DNA from: Bradysia coprophila | Taxonomy: Eukaryota > Arthropoda > Insecta > Diptera > Sciaridae | Direction of reading: 5' to 3' | Length of the DNA stretch: 64,000 bases | NCBI RefSeq assembly: GCF_014529535.1 | Contig: NW_023503807.1 | Span: forward strand, 248,001-312,000 | Part shown: positions 24,256 to 35,876 of the stretch, piece after piece | Position numbering within the stretch: the first letter of the stretch is position 1 | Layout of the letters: each line of letters starts with the position of its first letter | Notes under the pieces: generated by a model | What the model saw: only the letters and a program-made list of their open reading frames with translations | What the model was told of the DNA's origin: nothing | The model's database searches: none | Made by a program: the position numbers and the translations under genes

Positions 24256-24965
24256 TTTCGGCAGAGATGTTTACTCTTTGACAGAAAATCATCGACTAAA
24301 GTATGTCCTTGTTTTGGCAGAGATATTTACTCTTTGACAGCCAATCATCGACTGAAGTAAACCATTTTTTTTCAGAGATGTTTACTCTTTGACAGACAAT
24401 CATCGACTGAAGTATACCATTGTTTTGGCAGAGATGTTTACTCTTTGACAGACAATCATCGACTGAAGTATGTCCTTGTTTTGGCAGAGTTGTTTTCTCT
24501 TTGACAGCCAATCACCGACTAAAGTATGTCCTTGTTTTGGCAGAGATGTTTACTCTTTGACAGCCAGTCATCGACTGAAGTATACCATTGTTTTGGCAGA
24601 GATGTTTACTCTTTGACAGACAATCATCGACTGAAGTATGTCCTTGTTTTGGCAGAGATGTTTACTCTTTGACAGCCAATCATCGACTATAAAGTATGTC
24701 CTTGTTTTGGCAGAGATGTTTACTCTTTGACAGCCAATCATCGACTAAAGTATGTCCTTGTTTTGGCAGAGATGTTTACTCTTTGACAGCCAGTCATCGA
24801 CTGAAGTATACCATTGTTTTGGCAGAGATGTTTACTCTTTGACAGACAATCATCGACTGAAGTATGTCCTTGTTTTGGCAGAGATGTTTACTCTTTGACA
24901 GCCAATCACCGACTAAAGTATGTCCTTGTTTTGGTAGAGATGTTTACTCTTTGACAGCTCATCAC
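24256..24965 (-). repeat. 56-bp tandem array, right arm (about 13 copies)
   Basis: Inverted orientation relative to 11755-13832: AGAGATGTTTACTCTTTGAC and AGCCAATCATCGACTGAAGT recur every 56 bp or so. Far fewer copies than the left arm. Confidence 0.88.
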
Positions 24966-25139
24966 AGATTGAAGTTAGTTTATAGCATATCAAAAACTAA
25001 ATTATTGTATCGGTGATAGTGATTTAAGATGCTTAGGAAGTTTAAGAATGAAAAATAAGCTGATTAAAATTACATTGCAATAATTGTCAGTCAAGGGACC
25101 TGACCCACCCAAAAGGTGGGACCTAGTTGTTCAGCATGC

Positions 25140-26200
25140 ATTGCATTGCATTTCTATTCTCCGGCATAACTTCCGAAGCATTGATCACACATAGCTCATC
25201 CTGGAACTTGACCTTACAAATGTCAAATGGATAATTTTGGAACCTAAATTTTTCACTATTTTCTGCCAGTCAAGGGAATAACACATTAAATTATCAATTA
25301 TCAACAGAGTAAAATCCTGTTTTTCTGGAATAATTTCCAGAGCCTTATCCCGAGATGGGCCATCTTCGAACTTAACCTCAGGAATCCCATTCCTCGTCGA
25401 TTAAAAAAAAATCATCATCAAACTCAAGTTATCGTGATGACAAAGAAAAATTGAAACAAACAATTACGTTTTTGATAACATTTCATACATTGTGTGGTAA
25501 CAAACATTTTGGGGTATTTTCTGCCGTAAGACCCAGTTAAAACTTTGTAGGATCGTTGGCCTATCCACTGCCGACAAATTGAGCCCACTCTGACGTCCGC
25601 ACTCACCACCCATGGACCGCGTCTGGGCCGATGCTCTTTGCTCGTCGTGCATAAAGTACCTTTTGGTCATGAAACATTGTTTAGCCACATCCCTGCAGTT
25701 GTTTAGACGAAATGATGCTTCCGTTGTAGTTTTGAATGTGTGGCATGAATAAATCACAGCATAAATCAAAAAAGGACCTAGCAGGTTTAGCATGTCTTCA
25801 AGAAGGGAACCACTTCTGTTACAGCATTCTATAGGCTTACCCTGTATATGTAATTTTAGGTATCTGCTGCTTGTTAATTATCAATTATCAAAGATCAATA
25901 TCAAATCAATTATTTTGTTGCATTTATATTTTCTGGCAAACCTTTTGAAGAATTGTTCACACATAGTTCATCGTCGAACTTGACCTTCCAAATGTCAAAT
26001 GGATAATTTTGTAAACCTACATTTTTCACTATTTTCTCCAGTCACTGGAGAATAACACATAAAATTATCTTCGAAATTAACCTCAGGAATCCCATTCCTC
26101 GTCGGTAAAAAAAAATCATCAAAATAGGTTATGAATTACTCAAGTTATCGTGATGACAAAGAAAAATTGGTTACAAACAATTACGTTCATCATATTTCAT
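25140..26200. repeat. Dispersed repeat outside the foldback element, two partial copies
   Basis: 25140-25540 and 25540-26200 are homologous to each other and to the spacer repeat at 20376-21198. Landmarks such as ATCCCATTCCTCGTCG and TATCGTGATGACAAAG occur in both parts. Non-coding. Confidence 0.65.
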
Positions 26201-26464
26201 CATGTCCGGAGCGATAGCAGTCTAACCCCCAAAAAAAGACGGAAGAATTTTTTTTTGAGATTATATCATATTCTTGCTTTAAATACGAGCAAAACGAGCT
26301 ATCACTCGACTATGTAGGTTTAAAATTGCCGGAAATACATCGTAAAGCTTTCGCTTTCGCCCCTTGAATTGACATTTCTTTACTTTCAGTCCTCTTAGCA
26401 AGAATACAAAACTTAATACGTACCTCTTTCGGCCTACTCAATCGATACGTAAATAACTATTACA

Positions 26465-26900
26465 AACATGGAGGCAATTATCGAAGATTTAAAAATTTGC
26501 CTACAAAAAAAAGAAGAGGAAATCAAGGAATTACGACTATGTTACATAACTTGCAGAATCTTCCGTCTGTAACGATCCACAGATTTTGTGAAATATTTTC
26601 GATGCGATCATTATATTCCATGTTGTGTTTTATCTCGTGTTCAGATAAATCTTTTTGTGAAAGGAACCCCTTTTCACAATGTTTACACTTGTACATGTGC
26701 ACCCTTTTGTGCACATTGTACTGAAAATGAGTTTTAATAGTATTTTTCGTACCAAGCCAGGAAATGACGATTTTTTCAGCACCAGTCCTAAGTTGTCCCG
26801 TTTTTGAGCCTTCCAACAGCGAAACCAATAAGTTTTTAGATTTACCTATCGAAAGTGTACGCTTGCTAGATTCGCTATTGAAAACCCTACAAAATGAGCT
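26465..26900 (-). pseudogene. C2H2 zinc-finger gene fragment
   Basis: The minus-strand reading frame 26828-26523 contains one well-formed C2H2 finger, YKCKHCEKGF..LSEHEIKH (Cys-x2-Cys, 12 residues, His-x3-His), followed by a second CxxC (FCKLC) without its histidines. I find no start exon, no further fingers and no intact gene, so this is probably a remnant or an isolated exon. Confidence 0.5.
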
Positions 26901-27529
26901 ATCACAACATTAGTTTGACTAAAATTTACCCAGAAGAGATGATTTTTTCACATACAAAATTCTAGAAAATTCCACCTCGGTGAAACTTGGTGCTATACCA
27001 AAATGACGGTAAAACATTTTTTTAACTATTTTTTATTTTTGTATGTTCTAGTAGACCCTCTAGATGCCGTACAGAGTGAAAACTCTGCAAAAGCATCTGT
27101 AGATTTTTTTTGGTTCGGACCCATAATCCAAGTATCTCGTGTAGCTCGAAAATTTTTAAAAAAGTGACTGTGCAAGCTTATATTGACTTATAAAAAAAAT
27201 TTGCTGATTATTATTGCTAGTGCGAGGGTGAATCGCGGTAGGGCGGAACCAGGAATGACTAAAAAACGAGCCATCAGAACAGTCGGAGCGTCTGCTGCGA
27301 CTGAGCCCCGTACAAACCCGTATATCTATTGCGTACGTGACCCTAGTGCGTCTGTCACCCTACTTTGACCGTAGACCTATTGCACCCGTAAACGTAGTTG
27401 AAGTCAAATTATTATGAAATGTGTACATCTTAGAAATTGCGCATAGCGCAATTACGAAGCCCCGTACGACGTTCCTTTCAAATAAAACAAAAATTTCAAA
27501 TAGCCCTAAAATTTTAATTTATTTAGTAT
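26900..27529. other. Intergenic, nothing recognised
   Basis: AT-rich DNA with a GC-richer patch at about 27220-27400. GAAGCCCCGTACGACG (27461) resembles, in part, the GTACGGGGCT palindrome at 28871-28896 and suggests both belong to one repetitive element that includes the 145-bp array. Confidence 0.4.
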
Positions 27530-28425
27530 AAATACACATAGGGCCTAGTATCGGCCTCAGTCCGAGGATCCAAATTTAATTTTTTTTCAACTACATTCTA
27601 TTCGGCCTTTGACTACCTTCCAAATGAAACAAAAAATACGAAAAACGGATGAAATTTGCTCGAGTTATATTCAAAATACACATAGGGCCCTAGTAGCGGC
27701 CTTAGTCCGAGGACCCAAATTTAATTTTTTTTCAACAATATTCTATTCGGCCTTTGATTACCTTCCAAATGAAACACAAATTACGAAAAACGGATGAAAT
27801 TTGCTCGAGTTATATGTAAAATACACATAGGGCCCTAGTAGCGGCCTTAGTCCGAGGCCCCAAATTTAATTTTTTTCAACAACATTCTATTCGGCCTTTG
27901 ATTACCTTCCAAATGAAACACAAATTACGAAAAACGGATGAAATTTGCTCGAGTTATATGTAAAATACACATAGGGCCCTAGTAACGGCCTTAGTCCAAG
28001 GACCCAAATTAAATTTTTTTTTCAACAACATTCTATTCGGTGTTCGATTATCTTTCAAATGAAACAAAAATTACGAAAAACGGATGAAATTTACTCGAGT
28101 TGTATGTAAAATACGCATAGGGCCCTAGTAGCGGCCTTAGTCCGAGGACCCAAATTTTTTTTTTTTTTTTCAACAACATTCTATTCGGCCTTTGATTACC
28201 TTCCAAATAACACAAAAATTACGAAATACGAATGAAATTTACTCGAGTTCAATGTAAAATACACATAGGGCCCTAGTAGTGGCCTTAGTCCAAGGACCCA
28301 AATTTAATTTTTTTTCAACAACTTTCTATTCGGCGTTCGATTACCTTCCAAATGAAACAAAAATTACGAAAAACGGATGAAATTTACTTGAGTTCTATGT
28401 AAAATACACATAGGGCCCTAGTAGC
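27530..28425. repeat. 145-bp tandem array (about 6 copies)
   Basis: Units of 142-150 bp starting at ACACATAGGGCCCTAGTAGC (about 27533, 27677, 27819, 27963, 28108, 28258, 28404). Each carries CGGCCTTAGTCCGAGGACCC, a T-run, TTCTATTCGGCCTTTGATTA and ACGAAAAACGGATGAAATTT. Confidence 0.88.
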
Positions 28426-28712
28426 TTTTCACTTCTAAGGCCCTAACTCACGGTCCACTCACCCGATTTTAAAAAACTTTTTTTTCCTGGATTGGTATTG
28501 ACAATACCTATCATTTGCCGTGTCATTTACATTTCCATCGTTTATTTTGCCATAAATATCACCAAAAGACCTTAAATCACTTAGGTGGCCCTAACTCACG
28601 AAGGGCCGACCCGAATATGCCCATCTTCGAACTTAGCCTCACTATTTTGACTATCTTTCAGGGAAAATTTTTTTTTTTGAAATCGGATTTGATTTACTCA
28701 AGATATCGACGT

Positions 28713-28764
28713 GACGGACAGACGGACAGACGGACAGACGGACAGACGGACAGACGGACAGACG
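28713..28764 (+). repeat. 8-bp microsatellite (GACGGACA)n
   Basis: About 6.5 uninterrupted units of GACGGACA. It follows the 145-bp array by about 290 bp and is probably part of the same element. Confidence 0.95.
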
Positions 28765-28870
28765 GCCCAAATTTTTATTGCGGATTCGTCATCTATGAAC
28801 ATAGGCAAACACTTTGCCCTTACCGTCTGCTTCGAATTCCATCAATTACACACGGCATCGTAATCCTATA

Positions 28871-28896
28871 AGCCCCTTCGTACTTCGTACGGGGCT
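28871..28896. repeat. Palindrome AGCCCC..GGGGCT
   Basis: AGCCCCTTCGTACTTCGTAC followed by GGGGCT, a near-perfect 26-bp palindrome. It is followed by GCAATCGACACACCCTATTC, which matches in inverse the stretch near 10263. Possibly the end of the repeat unit that begins near 27461. Confidence 0.5.
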
Positions 28897-29273
28897 AAAA
28901 ATTGCAATCGACACACCCTATTCAAGGGGCACTTAATTTGTCGGTGAAGAAATTTAAATCCCATCAAATAAATTAACCTTGCACAAAACGTCTTATCTGT
29001 GAGCAACCAGACTACAATTTCAAATAATAGCCAAAGATATCTCACCAAAACCGTTTACCGTCTAACTGTCAAACAGCTGACTTTTTACGTACGACATAAC
29101 CACACTAAATCAATGAATCCAACAAAGAGTCTCGAACAGATTACGTAGTAGTTATTTATTAAATTAATTTCGATTTTGTTTTCCACGGTAAAACGGTTGC
29201 AGTTTGTGTTGTGAAAAGTTGTAATTGCTTAGTGCCTGGGCAAACGATCGAATTGTTGATTGGCGAATATAAA

Positions 29274-30341
29274 ATGAGCTTCCTATTGTAAGTATATTTA
29301 CTGAATGCAAAAATCATTAATTTTGTTTTCTATTTTGTAAAAAATATGAAGTGGTGGTATGATTCTGTGTGCACAAAATACGATGGTTAGTCATCCGAAG
29401 TCACTTGGACATTGTTTTGTTTTAGTGATAAAAGGGGGGACATTTTTGTCGTAAATAATTTTCGTTTAGTTGTTGTGTCTGTGTGAGAAAATTCGATATA
29501 GCAAAAACGAAATTAATTTTAAAAACCAAACCAACGTTTCCTTCAAGTGGTTCGAGATCGAGCAAGACATTCAAACCGAAGAAGAATATACCCGAAGGGA
29601 CTCATCAATATGATTTGATGAAACATGCTGCAGCAACGTTAGGTTCAGGAAATTTACGGAATGCAGTTGCATTGCCAGATGGCGAAGATCTGAACGAATG
29701 GGTTGCCGTCAATAGTAAGTTCACCGAAGAACACTGTTAACACTTATTAACAGTGACTCGGAAGTGTCGTTATGATTTAAACTGTTGTCTGTACTTTTTA
29801 CTGCACTGCCTAAACCAATCATCTGATTTTACTGATTCTACTATCTTTTCGTGTTTTTGTAGCTGTTGACTTTTTCAATCAAATCAACATGCTATACGGC
29901 ACAATAACAGAATTCTGTACGGAAGACAGTTGCAGCATCATGTCAGCTGGACCAAAGTATGAATATCATTGGGCTGATGGCCAAACAGTGAAAAAGCCCA
30001 TCAAATGCAGTGCACCAAAGTACATTGATTATCTGATGACATGGGTGCAGGACCAATTGGACGACGAGACGTTGTTTCCATCGAAAATCGGTGTACCGTT
30101 CCCGAAAAATTTTCTAACCATTGCCAAGACGATATTGAAGAGACTTTTCCGCGTTTATGCCCACATATATCATCAACATTTCCAAGAGGTCGTACGGCTA
30201 GGCGAAGAGGCCCACTTGAACACATCGTTCAAGCACTTCATTTACTTTGTGCAAGAATTCAATTTAATCGATCGAAGAGAATTGGCTCCGTTGCAGGAAT
30301 TAATCGAGAAATTAACGGGAAAAGACGATCGGTCCATTTAA
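29274..30341 (+). CDS. mats: MOB kinase activator 1 (Mats)
   Basis: Three exons (29274-29287, 29548-29714, 29863-30341) join to 219 aa, the MOB1 length (human 216). The start MSFLFGSRSSKTFKPKKNIP is the canonical MOB1 N-terminus; the first exon codes only MSFL plus two bases. The zinc ligands are present: Cys pair in EFCTEDSC and His pair in YAHIYHQHF. The end LIDRRELAPLQELIEKL is also canonical. MOB1 binds and activates LATS/Warts and NDR/Tricornered kinases in the Hippo pathway, in cytoplasm and at the cell cortex. The N-terminal Thr residue phosphorylated by Hippo/MST kinases in MOB1 is probably conserved within the KKNIPEGTHQY segment. Flanks are repeat-rich, but the coding exons are intact. 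Confidence 0.96.
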
Positions 30342-31205
30342 AGGTAGAAGGTAAGGTTTCCCGTTTTTGTTTTACTCATCAAGTGCAAATTTTCTATTGG
30401 AAAAGTTTTTTTTTGTGTAAGTTTTTCGTTTTGTATCCGAATTCCCAGACTAATGACATTTAATGATTAATTTTAAGCTATATAAGGTATGTTGCATTAT
30501 TTACTGCTGGATTGCCTCTGTCTGAGTTTCACTTAACTAAACAGTAAGCTTTGATTCATAACTGCGGTTTTATGTTTTGCATTTTCAAAGAAGAAACGAA
30601 AAATAATGGCCTCACATACCGAACGAGCCAACCTGGACTTTGATATTTTATCGTTTCGTTCATGTTTCGAAAACGTGTCCCCTATTATATTGTTATATGC
30701 GGACCCAGAGCGCACGTACTTTTTCTTTACTCATGCAGGTATTGCAAATGAAGACTGCAAGGAAAAAAAATAAAAATTTGAATTGAAAGGTATTGAGTAA
30801 CTGTACAGTCAAATTTTTGGATTTTTCAATTTGTCAATGATAATAGCTATAATTCTCTCGCTGAAGCGAAAATGAACATAAATTTTTAAGTATGACACCT
30901 CAAAAGCTGACATGATTCGATAAGTGTCCTTCAAGTTGAAATTCTAATTCTATCATGCGATATTTTCCCTTACACAGGTTTCCAATATTTTTGGTAAAAC
31001 ATCGCTCTAGACCAGCTTGGTTAACGAAAATGTCAAGACCCGCGTACCCATGTTTAAGAGCAATCTTCTCTTGGCAAATTTATAGCCTACATTTGGGCAC
31101 AAAAATGTTAAATTTTTGACGATAATTTTGGCCTCGCATACTTTTTGGAAAAAATAAAAACATCGTTTAGTGTTTGAAATGTGTTAGGTTTCAATAAAAA
31201 ATAGA
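30342..31205. other. MOB1 3' flank and intergenic DNA
   Basis: Probable 3' UTR followed by AT-rich intergenic sequence. AATAAA at about 30768 is a candidate poly(A) signal. No other gene seen. Confidence 0.4.
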
Positions 31206-31301
31206 AAGGTTTGTGATGATGTAACGTAAGTTAGAGAAAACTCAAAAATTCACACAAATTTTGGGTTTTCTCTGACCTAGGTTAAATCATCACAAACATT
31301 T
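31206..31301. mobile_element. Short palindromic MITE
   Basis: AAGGTTTGTGATGATGTAAC...GAGAAAACTCAAAA on the left pairs with TTTTGGGTTTTCTCTGACCT...ATCATCACAAACATTTT on the right. Stems of about 40 bp, length about 96 bp. Confidence 0.65.
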
Positions 31302-31369
31302 TGCCAAGTGAAGATTGCTCTTACTGAAAAGCATACATTTTGGCGTTTTTAAAATACTAAATTTTAGCA

Positions 31370-31850
31370 TATTTTTGATGATATCTATCCATCAGAATCC
31401 TTTTTGAAAAATGTACGACCGCAATAACGACCACGAATGTGGTAGCTTTCAACAGAAAATACATTTGGTTGTAGCAGTTTGACCGGCAATGAGAAACGTG
31501 AGCAGTTTATGAAAATTTCACTTTTCATTTCATTTCATTTTTGATGATATCGTTCCATCAGAATCCTTTTTCAAAAAAGTACGACCGCAATTCCGACCAC
31601 GAATGTGTTCGGCTAACACTGTTAGCTTTCAACAGAAAAAACATTTGGTTGTAGCAGTTTGACCAGCCATGAGAAAAGTGAGCATTTTATGAACATTTCG
31701 TTAACCTGCTCATGTTTCTCAGAGCCGGTCAAACAACTACAACCAAAACAAAACTATTTTTTACTTAAAGCTGACACATTTGTGGTCGTTGTTGCTGTCG
31801 TATATTTTTGAAAAAGGATTTTGATGGAAATAGATCAACAAAAATGAAAT
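31370..31850. repeat. Direct plus inverted repeat cluster
   Basis: A block of about 165 bp (TTTTTGATGATAT, CCATCAGAATCCTTTTT, ACGACCGCAAT, GGTTGTAGCAGTTTGACC) occurs twice in direct orientation (from about 31372 and 31541) and once inverted (31690-31840). No coding potential. Confidence 0.7.
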
Positions 31851-33325
31851 AAAAGGCACACAAATGTAGGCTACAATTTTAGCTAAGTGCATGTGCCTCT
31901 TAAAGAACTGGCATTTGTTATCACCTTGTACGAGCATTCATCATATAATATCCGTAGTTGTAACAAATCTCCCTTTTTTTACTATTTATTTTAATTTTAG
32001 TTTTAGTTTAATAATTTTAAAAGAAACTGCAGAGAAACGGAAAAGAAACGAAACTATTTTGAGCCGACATAATGCTATTTTATGCTTTATTCTAGGTAGA
32101 CTTATTATTAGACTTATAAAATATGTTAAATTGTTCTTATCATCAAAACATAGTTAAGAATTTAATTTTTCGAGCGCCACGATTACGACTTTTTTATGAT
32201 TGAAATTGCAAAATACTGTAAAACATTAACGACTCTGTAATAGAAATCGAACCAAAACTTTGAATGGATTTACAATTTGAGGTGTTGATATTTGATGCAA
32301 CAAATTTAATCTTACGATTGAAATGATTAATAATCAATACCGAAAGCGAATCTCTCGGCATGGTACATTACAAACATCAATAAAGCCTCGACTTTGCAAC
32401 TTTTCCGTCCTTGTGACGTAAATATCTATTTCCGACTATTCTTGTTAGTTCGGATCAATAGCTTATCATTGACACGCTGATTCATTTTAAACTCTGAAGA
32501 TAGTTTCTTTTATGTTCCTCGGTGCAAAATATCAAAATATTGCATCTGTGGTTACGCAGACCGTTGTTTTTCCACTGGGGAAGATTAGCGACAAAATCGT
32601 GCTTGTTATGTAAATGTTCCGAATATCCACATCTCGATGAATAAGAGAACGCTTACATCTTTAGGACGTGTCCAATTCAAACATAAGGAAATGGAAATCT
32701 CAGGTCGATTCGAATTTTATTTTTTTACGGAGTATTCATTCTATTAAAGATTTTTTTCGTGGTAGGAAGTGAAGGCATTGAACATATTTATGGATGAGAA
32801 AATAAAAATAAAATTGTGCTTTGTGATTTATAATAAAGATCACCCGATGCTGTTATTAGAGTTTAGAAAACGGAAATAAAAATAAAAATTTAGATGATAG
32901 TTTACATGATATATACAGAGATGAAGCACTATTTTTTCACGAAAATAAAATTTAAAACAAAAAATGAAAAATAATTATTGTCCCAAAAATAATTTAAAGA
33001 AAAAATAAACATTTTTTTATTCACACAATTTCAATAAAAATGAAACATAACAAAGAGTCGAACTGGTTTTTTTTTCTCTGCATTTTGCCCATAGTTTTCT
33101 TCATTACTTACGCCATTGCTCCACAATGCATTGGTCATGTTCGTCTTCTCATATATGGGTAACTCCATGGTTACCACCAATCAGTCTATAAATTTTCTAA
33201 TACTCAGGAGACACAGTGCTTTCATACCAACAAGAATTGGAATTTTTAGCCTGCGAAGTGTGACTTGTGTGATCGCAAAAGTCGGCGGTTAGTTGCGTTA
33301 CACGTTAATAAAAACTGATTTCGGT
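31851..33325. other. AT-rich intergenic region, nothing recognised
   Basis: No gene, RNA or clear repeat identified. Very AT-rich with many homopolymer runs. Confidence 0.4.
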
Positions 33326-34380
33326 AAACTTTTTTTTCCCTGAAAGCTATGGTCAAGACGCGCAGTTTAAGCCCAATATAAGGTATCCCAAAATTTGGTG
33401 GAAATATGTCTAAAAAAGTTTTCGGAGGTCATTAATAGCGAGGATTTTTTTTTTTGCAATTGGTGGTTGTTACCTAACAGAAAATGTTTCTTTGGCTCAA
33501 AACCGTTTAAAAAAATGGTTACAAAATTTTTCGAGATAATCTCGACGAGTTAAAATTCGAGGATGACACTGGGAAGCTGTTTTCACCTACTACACTCATC
33601 CAACTAACCTGATTGACCCAAAGGTGTTTTTCTCGTGAAGTCATATGCTGTAGCTTTCGAATGACACCGATCTTCCGTTTTTATTTGAAAACATGTAATT
33701 TCGGCAACGTTTGGGTCGAAGTGATTTTACCTTACTTCAAAGCAGAATGAACCAAAAATCTTCGTGTCATTTGGAGCAATTGTGGAATTATATCGTTCAC
33801 ATCTACAGGAAAACAAATTTACAAAAATCATTTGACGTTTATTGAGAATATCTCGGAATGTCGAATACAAACGAACACACACCCGCCCTGAACAAAAATA
33901 AAGTTTTACCGAAATGCATCCAAAAATTGATCGCTGTTCTGAATAGAGGGACCCTAGGGGAGTTCAAAACGATGGTCCGTTAAGCTGGACCAGATGCTTC
34001 CCCAGCCCATACAATTTTTTCCTTAGTTGTATGGGTGTGGGGAAGCATCTGGTCCATCTTAACGGACCATCGTTTTGAACTCCTCTAGGGTCCCTCTATT
34101 TAGAACAGCAATAAATTTTTGGGTGCATTTCGGTAAAACTTTATTTTTGTTCAGGGGGGGTGTTAACACCGCATTTTACAATGACCTCATATTGGTGTCA
34201 AACTACGCGTCTTGTCAATAGCTTTCAGCAAAAAAAAAGTTTAGTGAAATCGGTTCAGGTTTCGTGAAATAAACTAGAATTTTACATTTTTATGGTGGTA
34301 TCTCCCCGAGATTTTTGACCACCGACCTAATATGGGGCTTAAACGACGCGTCTGGTCAACAGCTTTCAAGGAAAAAAAGT
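33326..34380. mobile_element. Inverted-repeat element carrying a nested palindrome
   Basis: AACTTTTTTTTCCCTGAAAG and CTATGGTCAAGACGCGCAGT on the left (33326-33390) are mirrored by GACGCGTCTGGTCAACAGCT and TTCAAGGAAAAAAAGTTT on the right (about 34325-34380). A related third copy is at about 34190-34250. The middle holds the palindromic element at 33879-34163. Confidence 0.55.
33879..34163. mobile_element. Long palindromic MITE, ACACCC termini
   Basis: Arms of about 130 bp: CCCTGAACAAAAATAAAGTT, GAGTTCAAAACGATGGTCCG and GACCAGATGCTTCCCC recur in inverse order after a short loop near 34010-34025. Termini are ACACCC(G)CCCTG and CAGGG(G)GGGTGT. Non-coding. Confidence 0.75.
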
Positions 34381-34782
34381 TTTTCGAAATCGCATTTCAA
34401 TTGGTGAAAATATTTCGATCACATAAAAGTAGTATTTAGGACCTATATACCAAATGCGTTTGAACGACCTGTTCACTATTGCCTGACTATATACCTATTA
34501 GATTTTCAAAGATAATATTTCCTTGTTTGAATTATCATAAGAGTATCACCTATCACCTACTGAGGTACGTCACATCTTACGAACGATGATATTCCATCAC
34601 AGATTAAAGAACAAAATTCCCTCTGTTTGATTCGACAAGGCTCAATGAATGGACATATCAGAGCAAAGACAAAATGGAGGGAAAAGGGAAGGACAAAACA
34701 TGGAAATGAAGGAATGACCGACACTTTACATAGTAACTGAGCATTACATGAGTTCCGATTTCATAAATACAAGTCACACTCT

Positions 34783-35440
34783 ATGAGCGCACGACACCAG
34801 CCCCATGAAAATACTTGGATCGAAAGTGTTAATTCCCTACAACCTACAGTTATGCCTAGAAATATAGTGAATGTTCGGAGAGTCCGCCTTTTCTGCAGCT
34901 TTTCTGCAGACGCTGTTCTGGCAGTTGGGCCCTCAGACAGAAGGAAAAAATCTACATTTTGGCACCAACTTTTTTTTCAAGACTTTTGTAGGCTTGCAGC
35001 CCAAAAGTACTGGATTCATTTATATGTGCAACGATAGTGGGTGAGGCCAGCTACAACACCCCATACTCAGTTCCGTGGTACATCGAAGCTGCAGAGAAGG
35101 CGGACTCTCCGAACATTCACTATATTTCTAGTCATAACTCTAGTGGATCAACTAGCACCAAGCGGTGCGTATACTCTACCTGTAGGTCTTTTCAAGGCCG
35201 ACAATCGTACAACATTACAACCATTTAAAATAATTTTTTCTTGAGTTATTGCCGAAAAACTGTTTTCGGTACCCTCTGGCATGTCTTCACTTTTGAGCGC
35301 TTTTCACAGAAAACAAATTTTTTAAGAAAAAGTGAAAGACACGTGTTTCCTAGAATTGAAAGACGAATCCAACGAGCTATCACTCATCAAAATCGGAGAC
35401 CGCTTGTTTCCCAATCACCTGAAGATTTGGCGATATCACT
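34783..35440 (+). repeat. Dispersed palindromic repeat, copy 1 of 3
   Basis: Contains GAATGTTCGGAGAGTCCGCC (34869) and, inverted, GGCGGACTCTCCGAACATTC (about 35099), flanking TGGGTGAGGCCAGCTACAAC. Homologous copies are at 56480-57087 (inverted) and 57490-58060 (direct). Short ORFs across it recur at all copies but look non-coding. Confidence 0.7.
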
Positions 35441-35876
35441 CTTAACAATACTGAGGGTATAGTGCGTATGCCATACATTATATCAGATAAACCGAAACCC
35501 TAAAATTAATTCACGTTTGCAAAAGTCAGTCCTGTGCTCTTTTGACTTTGTGACCGGCGATCGGACTTACTTCAAGGTAATATCGAATATGGTTTAATTC
35601 GAAGACTTTTTAGCGTGGGTAGCGTGAACAGTGAGTCATCATTTTATCATTTCCGCAAGAAAAATCAATTTGTTTTAGTCGAGAATTTTATTGACCTCTA
35701 AAAATGATTGGAAACTTAAATGGTTATCAAAATTGAACTTTTGAAAAACGTTAAAATAATTCATTCAGTATACGTGACTCTTCTACGCTCGTTTGATAGC
35801 ATTACATGTCGGTCACCGCCATACATAATAATAATGTAAAGTAAAATTTACGTCAATCATCGATGCATTCGACGAT

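Larger units (their letters stand above)
11595..25127. mobile_element. Giant foldback-like element, 13.5 kb, with tandem-repeat arms
   Basis: The outer ends are inverted copies: GTCCCACCTTTTGGGTGGGT at 11601 and its reverse complement ending at about 25122, both next to AACTA/TAGTT. Moving inward, every block of the left arm (11595-18780) reappears inverted and in order in the right arm (21199-25127): terminal block, 56-bp array, a unique linker of about 310 bp, a 418-bp array, and a block of about 900 bp. Arm lengths differ (about 7.2 versus 3.9 kb) because array copy numbers differ. The 2.4-kb spacer is 18781-21198. No transposase ORF is visible; small ORFs inside are artefacts of the repeats. 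Long inverted arms built of tandem repeats are the hallmark of foldback transposons such as Drosophila FB and Galileo. The family assignment is inference, and an assembly or inversion origin is possible. Confidence 0.75.

Noticed and set aside
34783-35228. Possible coding repeat (GEASYNTPYSVP)
   Set aside because: The reading frame recurs at 57651 and 56931, but always in the palindromic repeat and with no conserved start or extension.
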